From contig NZ_CANLZC010000059.1 in NCBI RefSeq assembly GCF_947495455.1, positions 1 to 35,314 on the forward strand: a stretch of 35,314 nucleotides of DNA, in the 5' to 3' direction. Position 1 is the first letter of the stretch. Each line of letters starts with the position of its first letter. This DNA comes from an uncultured Shewanella sp. GTDB taxonomy: Bacteria; Pseudomonadota; Gammaproteobacteria; Enterobacterales; Shewanellaceae. Position numbers and translations under genes: made by a program. Below, piece after piece: positions 23,892 to 32,635 of the stretch. The notes beneath the pieces were generated by a model. That model saw only the letters and a program-made list of their open reading frames with translations. It had not been told where the DNA came from and searched no databases.

Positions 23892-26800
23892 ATGCCAAAA
23901 CGTACAGATATAAAAAGTATTCTCATCCTAGGTGCAGGTCCAATTGTCATTGGACAAGCCTGTGAGTTTGACTATTCCGGTGCTCAAGCCTGTAAGGCAC
24001 TGAAAGAAGAAGGTTATCGAGTTATTTTAGTTAACTCTAACCCCGCGACTATTATGACAGATCCAGAAATGGCTGATGCGACGTATATCGAACCGATCCA
24101 TTGGGAAGTGGTTCGTAATATTATCGAAAAAGAACGTCCTGATGCGATCCTTCCAACTATGGGTGGCCAAACGGCATTGAACTGCGCCCTTGAACTCGAA
24201 AGCCAAGGGGTGTTAAAAGAGTTCGATGTGGACATGATAGGTGCAACGGCTGATGCCATCGATAAAGCGGAAGATAGAAGTCGTTTCGATGAGGCGATGA
24301 AATCCATTGGACTAGAATGTCCCCGTGCAGGCATTGCACATACTCTAGATGAAGCGTATCAAGTATTAGAGCAAGTCGGCTTCCCTTGTATTATTCGTCC
24401 TTCATTTACCATGGGGGGAAGCGGCGGCGGTATTGCTTACAATATTGAAGAGTTTAAAGAAATCTGCTCTCAAGGATTAGAGTTATCACCGACTAATGAG
24501 CTATTGATTGATGAATCCCTCATTGGTTGGAAAGAGTATGAAATGGAAGTGGTACGTGATCGTAATGATAATTGCATCATAGTTTGTGCCATTGAGAATT
24601 TTGATCCTATGGGAGTGCATACGGGAGATTCGATTACCGTTGCGCCAGCTCAGACTCTAACCGATAAAGAATACCAACTTATGCGTAATGCCTCTTTGGC
24701 TGTGTTACGTGAAATTGGTGTGGAAACTGGTGGTTCTAACGTTCAATTTGGTATTAATCCCAAAAATGGTCGCATGGTGATCATTGAAATGAATCCACGT
24801 GTGTCTCGTTCATCAGCACTTGCATCAAAGGCTACAGGTTTTCCTATCGCTAAAATTGCGGCTAAATTAGCCGTGGGCTTTACCCTTGATGAGCTGAGTA
24901 ATGACATTACGGGAGGGGCGACTCCAGCCTCTTTTGAGCCTGCTATTGATTATGTGGTTACAAAAGTGCCACGTTTTAATTTTGAAAAGTTTGATGGTGC
25001 AAATGATCGTCTGACGACGCAGATGAAATCAGTGGGTGAAGTCATGGCCATTGGCCGTACTTTCCAAGAGTCGTTGCAAAAAGCTCTACGCGGATTAGAA
25101 GTAGGTAAGCAAGGGTTAGATCCTGAAGTGGATTTAGAGGATGGCCAAGCTTTATCGCGTATTCGTCATGAATTAAAAGAACCCGGTGCAGAGCGTATTT
25201 GGTATATTGCTGATGCATTTCGTGCGGGTTTATCAGTTGAAGGTATTTTTAAGCTGACCAATATCGATCCTTGGTTCTTAGTACAGCTTGATGAGCTGAT
25301 TAAGCTTGAATCTTTAGTGGCTGATGTGGGTTTGTCAGGATTGAATGAAGACCTACTTCGCAAATTAAAGCGTAAAGGTTTTGCCGATGGTCGTTTAGCC
25401 TCACTGGCGGGTGTCAGTGAAATCGAAGTTAGAAAGTTGCGTCATCGTCATGGCATTTTACCCGTTTATAAGCGAGTGGATACTTGCGCCGCTGAATTTG
25501 CCACTGATACGGCGTATTTGTATTCGACTTATGAAGAAGAATGCGAAGCCAATGCATCGAGCCGTGACAAAATCATGATTTTAGGTGGTGGACCTAATCG
25601 AATTGGTCAAGGTATTGAGTTTGACTATTGCTGTGTACATGCGGCATTGGCACTGCGTGAAGATGGCTATGAAACTATCATGGTCAATTGTAACCCTGAA
25701 ACGGTTTCAACGGATTATGACACGTCAGATAGATTGTATTTCGAACCTGTCACCTTTGAAGATGTGCTGGAAATTGTGCGTATCGAGAAGCCAAAAGGCG
25801 TTATCGTGCAATATGGGGGGCAAACCCCGCTGAAATTGGCTCGTGATTTAGAAGCTGCTGGCGTACCTATTATAGGTACCAGTCCTGATGCGATTGATAG
25901 AGCTGAAGATCGTGAGCGTTTTCAACAAGCCATTGAACGCTTAGGCATGAAGCAGCCTGAAAACGATACAGTTACAACGGTTGAGGGAGCGGTTATTTCA
26001 GCTGAACGTATTGGTTATCCGTTAGTGGTTCGTCCTTCTTATGTCTTGGGTGGCCGTGCAATGGAAATTGTCTATGATAAACAAGATTTGCTTCGCTATT
26101 TCAATGAGGCAGTCAGTGTATCTAACGCGTCACCAGTATTACTTGATTCATTCCTAGATAATGCCATTGAGGTGGATATTGATGCCGTTTGTGATGGTGA
26201 AAATGTCGTGGTCGGCGCTATCATGGAGCATATCGAGCAAGCGGGTGTGCACTCTGGGGATTCTGGTTGTTCATTACCCCCTTATACTTTGAGCCATGAT
26301 ATTCAGAATACCATGCGTACTCAAGTGAAACAGCTAGCGATGGAGCTAGGGGTTGTAGGACTCATGAACGTGCAGTTTGCCGTTAAAAATAATCAAGTCT
26401 ACATGATTGAAGTTAACCCTCGTGCTGCTCGAACGGTTCCTTTTGTGTCTAAAGCCATTGGTAAGCCGCTAGCTAAGATTGCTGCAAGAGTCATGGCGGG
26501 TCAAAGTTTAGCCTCACAGGGCTTTACCCAAGAGATTATTCCTTCTTATTATTCGGTCAAAGAAGTGGTGCTGCCTTTCAATAAATTCCCTGGTGTGGAT
26601 CCTATGTTAGGGCCTGAAATGCGCTCAACGGGTGAAGTGATGGGAGTGGGCAATACCTTTGCCGAAGCTTATGCTAAGGCGCAATTGGGGGCGACCTGTG
26701 AAGTGCCAAAATCGGGTCGAGCCTTATTGTCTGTGCGTAACAGCGATAAGAAACGTGTAGCGGATTTAGCCTCTAAGCTGATTGAATTAGGGTATGAGAT

Positions 26801-27113
26801 TGATGCAACACACGGTACGGCGGTGATTTTAGGTGAAGCGGGCATTAATCCACGTTTAGTGAATAAGGTTCACGAAGGGCGTCCGCATATTCTCGATCGA
26901 ATTAAAAATGGTGAATACACTTATATTGTCAATACGACCGAAGGACGTCAGGCGATTGAAGATTCTCGTCAGTTACGTCGTGGAGCCTTGCGTCATAAAG
27001 TGAACTATACCACGACATTAAACGCTGCGTTTGCGACTTGTATGGCGCATTCAGCCGATGATAGAAACAATGTCACGTCAGTACAAGAGCTACATCAAGG
27101 TCTATTAAATTAA
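23892..27113 (+). CDS. carB: Carbamoyl-phosphate synthase large subunit
   Basis: Synthase subunit that makes carbamoyl phosphate from bicarbonate, ammonia and two ATP. 1073 aa, same as E. coli. Two homologous ATP-grasp halves: residues ~1-400 (ILILGAGPIVIGQACEFDYSGAQACKAL, LPTMGGQTALN, RPSFTMGGSGGG) and ~550-935 (IMILGGGPNRIGQGIEFDYCCVHAA, VQYGGQTPLKLA, RPSYVLGGRAMEIVYD), separated by the oligomerisation region. The C-terminal MGS-like allosteric domain (~936-1073; VRNSDKKRVADLASKLIELGYEIDATHGTA) binds UMP/ornithine/IMP in E. coli. Operon with carA, ending in a terminator. Confidence 0.98.
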   Translation: MPKRTDIKSILILGAGPIVIGQACEFDYSGAQACKALKEEGYRVILVNSNPATIMTDPEMADATYIEPIHWEVVRNIIEKERPDAILPTMGGQTALNCALELESQGVLKEFDVDMIGATADAIDKAEDRSRFDEAMKSIGLECPRAGIAHTLDEAYQVLEQVGFPCIIRPSFTMGGSGGGIAYNIEEFKEICSQGLELSPTNELLIDESLIGWKEYEMEVVRDRNDNCIIVCAIENFDPMGVHTGDSITVAPAQTLTDKEYQLMRNASLAVLREIGVETGGSNVQFGINPKNGRMVIIEMNPRVSRSSALASKATGFPIAKIAAKLAVGFTLDELSNDITGGATPASFEPAIDYVVTKVPRFNFEKFDGANDRLTTQMKSVGEVMAIGRTFQESLQKALRGLEVGKQGLDPEVDLEDGQALSRIRHELKEPGAERIWYIADAFRAGLSVEGIFKLTNIDPWFLVQLDELIKLESLVADVGLSGLNEDLLRKLKRKGFADGRLASLAGVSEIEVRKLRHRHGILPVYKRVDTCAAEFATDTAYLYSTYEEECEANASSRDKIMILGGGPNRIGQGIEFDYCCVHAALALREDGYETIMVNCNPETVSTDYDTSDRLYFEPVTFEDVLEIVRIEKPKGVIVQYGGQTPLKLARDLEAAGVPIIGTSPDAIDRAEDRERFQQAIERLGMKQPENDTVTTVEGAVISAERIGYPLVVRPSYVLGGRAMEIVYDKQDLLRYFNEAVSVSNASPVLLDSFLDNAIEVDIDAVCDGENVVVGAIMEHIEQAGVHSGDSGCSLPPYTLSHDIQNTMRTQVKQLAMELGVVGLMNVQFAVKNNQVYMIEVNPRAARTVPFVSKAIGKPLAKIAARVMAGQSLASQGFTQEIIPSYYSVKEVVLPFNKFPGVDPMLGPEMRSTGEVMGVGNTFAEAYAKAQLGATCEVPKSGRALLSVRNSDKKRVADLASKLIELGYEIDATHGTAVILGEAGINPRLVNKVHEGRPHILDRIKNGEYTYIVNTTEGRQAIEDSRQLRRGALRHKVNYTTTLNAAFATCMAHSADDRNNVTSVQELHQGLLN

Positions 27114-27143
27114 ATCTAAATAGCTGATGTATAAAATATAAAG

Positions 27144-27169
27144 CCGCATTGATTTAATGCGGTTTTTTT
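27144..27169 (+). terminator. Terminator of carAB
   Basis: CCGCATT (27144-27150) pairs with AATGCGG (27156-27162) around GATTT, followed by seven T. Confidence 0.9.
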
Positions 27170-27573
27170 GTTTCCAATTACAAAAAACAAATGCCTCTAA
27201 TGGTAACTAGGTCGATAAGTGTAGTTCGATAATCGATTTTGGTATAACTTGAGCATAGTAGGGAGTAAATAAGTGTTATGGACATTTCCCATATCAAGAG
27301 CAATAGTATTTTTTAGGTATAATGCCGCTTACTATAAAATAAAGTCATTAAAAAACAACAAGTAGGTTATAAGTTGAATCAAAATCGATCATGCTCGATA
27401 TGCTGATTTCATTAAAGCGAAAACTCGCGATTCGATCACTTGTAAACTAAACTTTAGTATTATTTATTTTGATTTAAAAAGGCAATTGGAGGTGCCAAAA
27501 CACAGCACAATTTAATGCAATAGTTAATATGAAGACTTAATTTTACAGTTTCATAGTTAAAAGGAAGTATGTT
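27170..27573. other. Intergenic region between carB and the VOC gene
   Basis: About 400 bp of AT-rich DNA with no open frame of note. It marks the switch from the conserved housekeeping block to accessory genes. It presumably holds the VOC promoter, but I see no convincing -35/-10 pair. Confidence 0.5.
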
Positions 27574-27984
27574 ATGTTAAATAAAAGTGAAATTGGTTTT
27601 GTTGCCAAAATAGATGTCTCGAGTATGGCTAAAAGTATCCAATGGTATACTGAAAAATTGGATCTTGAGATAGATCCTCGTTTTGAAGGTCCTTATTGGA
27701 ATCAGCTTAATATCAAAAACATGAAAAGGTTCGCTTTAGGCTTGAGTTTGGCTAAGCCTGGAAGAGGAATAGGATCAGGGCAAGCAGTAATGACTTTTGT
27801 TGTCGATAATATAGAGGATGCCAAAGTCGATTTAGAAGCAAAAAATGTTGTTGTCAGTGAAATTAAAGATGTAGGCCAAGGTGTTAAACTCGCATTTTTT
27901 AATGATCCTGATAAAAATGCGCTGGGTTTAAGACAAAATTCAAAATCAGAACCCGCTGCATGCGAAATAGGTTACTGCGAATAA
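27574..27984 (+). CDS. VOC family protein (glyoxalase/bleomycin-resistance fold)
   Basis: Predicted 136-aa cytosolic protein of the vicinal-oxygen-chelate superfamily. Two beta-alpha-beta-beta-beta modules are visible: GFVAKIDVSSMAKSIQWYTEKLDLEI (1st, ~8-33) followed by a core with FEGPYWNQLNIKNM, and QAVMTFVVDNIEDAKVDLEAKNVVVSEIKDVGQGVKLAFFNDPDKNALGLRQ (~70-122). The FFNDPDKNALGLRQ end is typical of dioxygenase/glyoxalase-like members. The unusual C-terminal tail SEPAACEIGYCE carries two cysteines. The Shine-Dalgarno AAGGAAG lies 7 nt before the ATG. Metal ligands cannot be assigned with confidence; the substrate is unknown. Confidence 0.85.
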   Translation: MLNKSEIGFVAKIDVSSMAKSIQWYTEKLDLEIDPRFEGPYWNQLNIKNMKRFALGLSLAKPGRGIGSGQAVMTFVVDNIEDAKVDLEAKNVVVSEIKDVGQGVKLAFFNDPDKNALGLRQNSKSEPAACEIGYCE

Positions 27985-28025
27985 CAGTATCGACCTGTTT
28001 TAGTAAGATCAGGATATATGAATTA

Positions 28026-28062
28026 AAAGGTTCGTTACTTATAATGTTCGAGCCTTTATTTA
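28026..28062 (+). terminator. Possible terminator of the VOC gene
   Basis: AAAGGTTCG (28026-28034) pairs with CGAGCCTTT (28049-28057) with one G-U pair and a 14-nt loop, then ATTTAT. The T tract is weak. Confidence 0.5.
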
Positions 28063-28193
28063 TCCCCTGTGACTTCAATATACCTATTTAAACATTGTCA
28101 ATATGCCCAATTCAAGATAATTTCTTTAAAAGTATTAATCACTCGAAATATCAATTTGTTCTGTTTCTAACCCGAATTCGGTTAATATGGCGT

Positions 28194-28310
28194 AATTTTC
28201 TTTTGCTATCGTTTTAATGTATTAATGCTATATTTTTGTAAGGCACTAGTATCTAAAATAGTTTTGCCTGCCTTTAGTCAGTCCAGTGGTGAGTGATCCA
28301 AAAACGGTGG
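28194..28310 (-). pseudogene. Decayed 3' fragment of a GDSL lipase
   Basis: Read on the minus strand, codons from 28298 down give D-H-S-P-L-D-stop-L-K-A-G-K-T-I-L-D-T-S-A-L-Q-K-Y, matching Q-S-A-L-D-W-L-K-A-G-N-T-I-L-D-T-G-V-I-Q-E-Y near the C-terminus of the lipase encoded downstream. At the DNA level, 28248-28299 and 28989-29040 agree at about 43 of 52 positions by eye. The conserved Trp codon has become a stop and a second stop follows. No more of the gene is recognisable upstream. Confidence 0.75.
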
Positions 28311-28329
28311 GAGTTTTCATTGATTTGTG

Positions 28330-28346
28330 GAAAATGTCTCATTTTC
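28330..28346. promoter_or_regulatory. Palindromic operator candidate upstream of the L31B-L36B gene
   Basis: GAAAATG and CATTTTC form a perfect inverted repeat around TCT, 28 nt before the ATG at 28375. C-minus L31/L36 paralogs are commonly Zur-regulated, so this is a Zur-operator candidate by position, though it lacks the GTTATA/TATAAC core of the E. coli box. TATAAA at 28355-28360 could be a -10. Confidence 0.45.
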
Positions 28347-28374
28347 AATAAGTGTATAAAGACGAGTGAATGCT

Positions 28375-28761
28375 ATGAAGCCCAATATTCATCCTGATTA
28401 CCGCACTGTCGTCTTTCATGATACCAGCATTGATAAATATTTTTTGGTTGGTTCTACTTTGAAAACCAGTAGAACCATTGAATGGGAAGATGGAAAAACT
28501 TATCCTTATTATACGCTTGAAGTCTCTTCACACTCTCATCCTTTTTATACAGGTAAGCAGCAAGTTGCCGCATTAGAAGGCCGAGTGGCAAACTTCAATC
28601 GTCGTTTTGGTAAGCTGGCACAAGGAAAAAATAGAATGAAAGTCGTCAAATCCCTTAAAAGTGCCAAAAGCCGTCATCCTGATTGCCAGATCGTGAAACG
28701 TAAAGGAAGGTTATACGTTATTTGTAAGACTAATCCTAGATTTAAGGCGGTGCAGAGATAA
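28375..28761 (+). CDS. rpmE2-rpmJ2: In-frame fusion of ribosomal proteins L31 type B and L36 type B
   Basis: Single open frame of 128 codons. Residues 1-87 match zinc-independent L31 type B (YkgM-like: MKPNIHPDYRTVVFHDTS, SHPFYTGKQQ, FNRRFGKL). Residues 88-128 match zinc-independent L36 type B (YkgO-like: MKVVKSLKSAKSRHPDCQI, KRKGRLYVICKTNPRFKAVQ). These are normally two separate adjacent genes. The L36 part begins with its own Met (ATG 28636), preceded by AAGGA at 28622-28626, as if it were once, or still is, separately initiated. An A6 run (28626-28631) lies at the junction: one A fewer would give a TGA overlapping the L36 ATG, one more a TAG just before it. So either a true fusion, a slippage site or a sequence error. 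The start at ATG 28375 gives the canonical MKPNIHP. These paralogs replace the zinc-binding copies when zinc is scarce. Confidence 0.9.
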   Translation: MKPNIHPDYRTVVFHDTSIDKYFLVGSTLKTSRTIEWEDGKTYPYYTLEVSSHSHPFYTGKQQVAALEGRVANFNRRFGKLAQGKNRMKVVKSLKSAKSRHPDCQIVKRKGRLYVICKTNPRFKAVQR

Positions 28762-28815
28762 GCCAGACTTTAAACGCATTGACGCTTTTTTGAAAAAGTG
28801 TTTTGCCGTTTTATG

Positions 28816-28855
28816 ACAGCCAATGATGCATTGTACATTGGCTGTTTGCTTTTTT
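28816..28855 (+). terminator. Terminator of the L31B-L36B gene
   Basis: ACAGCCAATG (28816-28825) pairs perfectly with CATTGGCTGT (28836-28845) around a 10-nt loop, followed by TTGCTTTTTT. Confidence 0.88.
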
Positions 28856-28901
28856 GCGTTGACATACTTTAAACTAATTTGAGCATTGGTTAAGTCAGTA
28901 T

Positions 28902-30461
28902 TTAAGTACTGGTGAAGTTTGAAAGTAATGTTGCAATTTCTTGTGCTATTTCTTTAAGTTCTTCAAGGGTATACTCTTGTATTACGCCAGTATCCAAAAT
29001 AGTATTGCCTGCTTTTAGCCAGTCCAGTGCTGACTGAGCGATAATTTGTTGGCCAGAAGAAGCGAGGTGTTTTGTGTTCCAAAATAGGTAAGGATCGCTG
29101 TTTGTGTTTAAGCAATCAGTCGCATAGCCAAGTGCCGTTGTAGTGGCGATAGTGCTATCATCACCACAAGTGTAGCCAAATGTTCCATCATAATTGTCAC
29201 TAAAGGCCAATGTTTCCATATTGTCGTAAAAGCCCTCTAAATAATAGAAATACCAATGAGGATTCGATTCAGAATACAAAGAAGCATATTCATAGGCGGT
29301 TTGATAGGTCAGCAACTTTACGCGTTCGTTATAAACTTTAACCAGCTCCCCTAAAGCTTCAGCAAACGCTTTGAGCTCATCAGTGCTTAGAGTGACTCCT
29401 TGTGAGAGTAGAAAGTAGTTGAAATAGGGCGTGATGCCCAAATTATATTGAGGGAACATAATGATGTTACCTTTATCTTGTCCTTGTGAGCTAAGTTCAC
29501 TCAGCATGGTTTGTACGGCTGAGTCTTGTGCGCCTATCATATATTCAGGGATGGTTGTCCACACGGATTCAATGAAAGTATCAAAGTCTATATCTCCTTC
29601 AACCCATTCAAAAAAAACCTCAGCTAGATCGTTAGCTCCGCCGTAAAAGACATATAAGGTATCTCTGCCAACAAGGCTATTATCTGCGCTATGATTAGGT
29701 AGAAAGAGTTTTGTGACTTGTTGATAAAGGGTGGGAACGGCGACTGTGTCTTTCAATGCATAACTCTCAGCGGCTGATATAGGTGGCACGCCCTCAGATA
29801 AGATCTGTGAACTGCGATAAGCCGCTTGCAGAGCATATATTTCATCTTCATCACTACAATCACTATCTGGTAATGTGATACCACCATCACTGTAACAGCC
29901 TGTCGGTATAGATAATGCCCCATACCAAGCATAGTTGATGGAGACTTTATTTACGTCACTTCCTTCTGTAGTATAAGCCACCCAAGAGGACAGCTCGATA
30001 TTGTCAAAGACATGATAAGGCGCACTTAACCCGTTATAGGTGAAATACTGTAACCAACCTACTGAACTTGCCTCACGTTGATAGCAATCGGCATCATGAA
30101 TATCATCGTTACTTGAAGCTGTGCAAACACTTTGTGTGTCGTTTGATAGGCTAATGACATTGTAATTTTCATTGTTTTGAGGAAAGGTGAGGGTACCAGG
30201 TGAGATGGGAGAGAAAAGATCGCTGGTTATTGGCTCTGAAATAGAATTATAAAGGTTGCTTGGAATTTGATACAGTGAACTGGAATTCGTGTCATCATTG
30301 AAGTAGACACTTTGCGGAAAATTGTTCATGTCACTTTGACTATCCCCAAAAACCATGACATTTGAAAATGTTGTTGTTTTGTAATTATTGTCTGAGCAGG
30401 CTAATAACAGTAATGCTACCAGTGCAGTAAAGCTATTATAGATCAATGTTTTTATACGCAT
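28902..30461 (-). CDS. GDSL/SGNH lipase lipoprotein, thermolabile-hemolysin-like
   Basis: Predicted 519-aa outer-surface or periplasmic lipoprotein esterase. Lipobox LLAC places the lipidated Cys at residue 22. The SGNH block I is VFGDSQSDMNN with nucleophile Ser41; block III appears as YVFYGGANDL; block V as SDPYLFWNTKH, with His465. The cysteine-flanked segment CGDDST...DCLNTNSDPYLFW resembles the end of Vibrio TLH phospholipases. Two oddities: the catalytic Asp of the usual W-D-x-x-H is Asn462, and ~54 residues (ASSGQQIIAQSALDWLKAG and a Glu-rich tail) follow the His. The Shine-Dalgarno AGAGG lies before the ATG. A relic of a similar 3' end lies downstream near 28.2 kb. Substrate unknown; lipid or acyl-ester hydrolysis is the family role. 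Confidence 0.82.
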   Translation of the reverse strand: MRIKTLIYNSFTALVALLLLACSDNNYKTTTFSNVMVFGDSQSDMNNFPQSVYFNDDTNSSSLYQIPSNLYNSISEPITSDLFSPISPGTLTFPQNNENYNVISLSNDTQSVCTASSNDDIHDADCYQREASSVGWLQYFTYNGLSAPYHVFDNIELSSWVAYTTEGSDVNKVSINYAWYGALSIPTGCYSDGGITLPDSDCSDEDEIYALQAAYRSSQILSEGVPPISAAESYALKDTVAVPTLYQQVTKLFLPNHSADNSLVGRDTLYVFYGGANDLAEVFFEWVEGDIDFDTFIESVWTTIPEYMIGAQDSAVQTMLSELSSQGQDKGNIIMFPQYNLGITPYFNYFLLSQGVTLSTDELKAFAEALGELVKVYNERVKLLTYQTAYEYASLYSESNPHWYFYYLEGFYDNMETLAFSDNYDGTFGYTCGDDSTIATTTALGYATDCLNTNSDPYLFWNTKHLASSGQQIIAQSALDWLKAGNTILDTGVIQEYTLEELKEIAQEIATLLSNFTST

Positions 30462-30630
30462 TGCTTACCTCTATCGACGGTAATTAAAAGAAAGAAAAGT
30501 AGACAGCGTATATAAAAGTGGTTTTTGTGTTTATCCACTTGAGAATATGACCTACTTGTGAGTATCACGAGTATATAAAATATAGTTGATGTTTTATGAC
30601 TTGCTATGGACCCGTTTGATGATTTAAATA

Positions 30631-30666
30631 AAAAAAGCTTGAAATATTCATTTCAAGCTTTTTTTA
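30631..30666 (-). terminator. Terminator of the PLD-like gene
   Basis: AAAAAAGCTTGAAA (30631-30644) pairs perfectly with TTTCAAGCTTTTTT (30651-30664) around TATTCA. Symmetric A and T tracts allow termination in either direction; it follows the PLD stop on the minus strand. Confidence 0.92.
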
Positions 30667-30698
30667 TTGAGGTTATTGTATGAAGTTGAATTTAGTAT

Positions 30699-32372
30699 TT
30701 AATGGGGCTTTTCACACACGTAATGATTTTCTGGGTTTTCTCGGTACTCTGCTGAGTTAATGGCAGGGCAGTTTGCTTGAATACGCGCTTTTAGGTGAGT
30801 GACTTGTTCCCAAGTGATGGCCATAGGATCAAAGACAATAGGAAAACTGCGCACTGCATCATCATTGATTTGCTCAAGTAGCTGCTCATAGCGGTTATCA
30901 TCATGGCCAGTTTGCCATATTGACTCGAAATTACTGATAAAACCCTCTATTGCATTGGGATTCTTATTTCGTTCTATGATCATAATGTTTTCCATGCTGT
31001 TATGCTCTGCATTATCAGAGAAGTTGTAACTGCCCGTGATTAATGTATCGTCATCGATGAGGGTATATTTATGATGCATTTGTTTCGCATAAGAATAATG
31101 CCAACGATAGCTATAGCTTTTAAAGCGTACATCAATGCCTTGTTCGCTCAGCATATAACTATAATGGCTGCCTTTATCATAACAAGCTTGTTCTTGAGAA
31201 GGGGTGCTGGCTTCATCTAAACAGGCTTGACGTTCAGCCTGTTCTTGCTCATGGGTATAAAGGCTAATATATTCTTGAATATCTAAATAGACTTCAATAT
31301 CCACATTGCCTTCTGCTTGTTTATTCAGTAAGGCTTGAGTGATTGGCCATGAGCGTAAGTGCCCACTGGCTATTTTGATACTCGATTCGGCATTATTGAT
31401 GTATTCCACCATAGTATCTGAAACGGTATTTCGACCAGAGACTTTAGAAAAGGTTTCACCATAGCGCGTGGTTGAGGTTTTAAAATTATTGGATGTAAAA
31501 CGGGTATTGAGTGAATGAGGTTCACTTTTTTGATATTGAGTGTCGATGATTGACTGGACAGTACAAGTATCGCAGGTGAAATCGCGAGAATGATGCCAAA
31601 GTAAGTTAAATTCATCTTGAAATGCGCTGATGAATTCAGCATTGTTTTTGACGAAAACCGTGTTTTCATCATAGCGGGTTGCAGCAGAATAAGACCAGTT
31701 TGCGCTACCGGAAATAAGCTGAGCACTATCAAGGCTACTGTCAATAATTGCAAATTTGTGATGCATGATTTTATTTACGTATCTTACATCTATGAGTGCT
31801 TGTTCGAGTTTTTCTGAGATAGTGCCAGAGGGTGATTTTCTGTCTTTTAGTGCATTATTGGAAATGACTCGAATTAACACACCTCTTTGTACTGCATCTG
31901 CTAGGGCTGCCAATATGCGATTGTCTCTGAAACTATACATAGCAATATCGATTGAGACAGTGGCTTGATTAATGGATTCTACCACTTTAGTTAAGTGAGA
32001 AGTGTCATAGGGAGCGGGTGAAAAGATCACCTCAATATTATCATTTGCTGTTTCACAGGCATGTGGAAACAAGCTTGTGAGTACATTCAGTGTTGTTGGC
32101 CCAACGTATTTAATATCATCTAACTCTTCGAGTGAAACAAAGTGTTTATCATCTTCAGTCTCCGCTTGCCCATCCACGCCATTTCGTGTTCGAACTATGC
32201 TATGGGCGGCAGTGGAATAAATGCCACTTTCTTTTAGCACTTCAACACTGGTTTGTGGTGAATTGGTGAAGGCTAACAAGTCCTCTAAGCAATAGTCGGC
32301 AAAGCTGAGTGGTGAAAATAACATTGGCGCGATGAAAGTGATTTTTTTCATCCATTGGCGTTTATTACGCAT
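30699..32372 (-). CDS. Secreted phospholipase D-family protein with helix-hairpin-helix N-terminus
   Basis: Predicted 557-aa exported protein. Signal peptide ends SFA (cleavage before DYCLED, residue ~25). Two HxK(x)4D catalytic motifs of the PLD superfamily are intact: HHKFAIID (204-211), followed by SGSANWS, and HHKYTLID (433-440), followed by TGSYNFSDNAEHNSMEN. A helix-hairpin-helix-like segment with LEELDDIKYVGPTTLNVL (~81-98) precedes the first domain, suggesting DNA binding. Two-HKD secreted proteins include nucleases (Nuc type) and phospholipases; the HhH favours a nuclease role, but this is inference. ATG 32372 with AGAGGG upstream is preferred. Cysteines (C28, C106, and others) suggest disulfides outside the cytosol. 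Confidence 0.88.
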   Translation of the reverse strand: MRNKRQWMKKITFIAPMLFSPLSFADYCLEDLLAFTNSPQTSVEVLKESGIYSTAAHSIVRTRNGVDGQAETEDDKHFVSLEELDDIKYVGPTTLNVLTSLFPHACETANDNIEVIFSPAPYDTSHLTKVVESINQATVSIDIAMYSFRDNRILAALADAVQRGVLIRVISNNALKDRKSPSGTISEKLEQALIDVRYVNKIMHHKFAIIDSSLDSAQLISGSANWSYSAATRYDENTVFVKNNAEFISAFQDEFNLLWHHSRDFTCDTCTVQSIIDTQYQKSEPHSLNTRFTSNNFKTSTTRYGETFSKVSGRNTVSDTMVEYINNAESSIKIASGHLRSWPITQALLNKQAEGNVDIEVYLDIQEYISLYTHEQEQAERQACLDEASTPSQEQACYDKGSHYSYMLSEQGIDVRFKSYSYRWHYSYAKQMHHKYTLIDDDTLITGSYNFSDNAEHNSMENIMIIERNKNPNAIEGFISNFESIWQTGHDDNRYEQLLEQINDDAVRSFPIVFDPMAITWEQVTHLKARIQANCPAINSAEYRENPENHYVCEKPH

Positions 32373-32635
32373 AAAATCCCTCTAGAGTGTGTAAAGCAAG
32401 TTATATGAAGTCAATCCTGTTTTTTTATTTAATACCTAAGAATTATACAGCCAGTCGTTATATAAGTTATTGGTCATATTGGGTATTTAAAAACATTACT
32501 ATTTAACTTAATTGTAACAAAAATGAAAAACAAGCGCTTGACGTCAAAATTATGTTAAATAGGGTTTAATTGCTGGGATATTGATCGATCATCATGCTGA
32601 AAGATATAAAGTGTTGTTTTTTTAGTTAGTGCCTA
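32373..32635. other. Intergenic region between the PLD-like gene and MITE copy 2
   Basis: AT-rich DNA with no open frame of note. A palindrome TTGACGTCAA lies near 32538-32547 and must be close to the PLD promoter (minus strand), but I could not place -35 and -10 elements. Confidence 0.4.
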
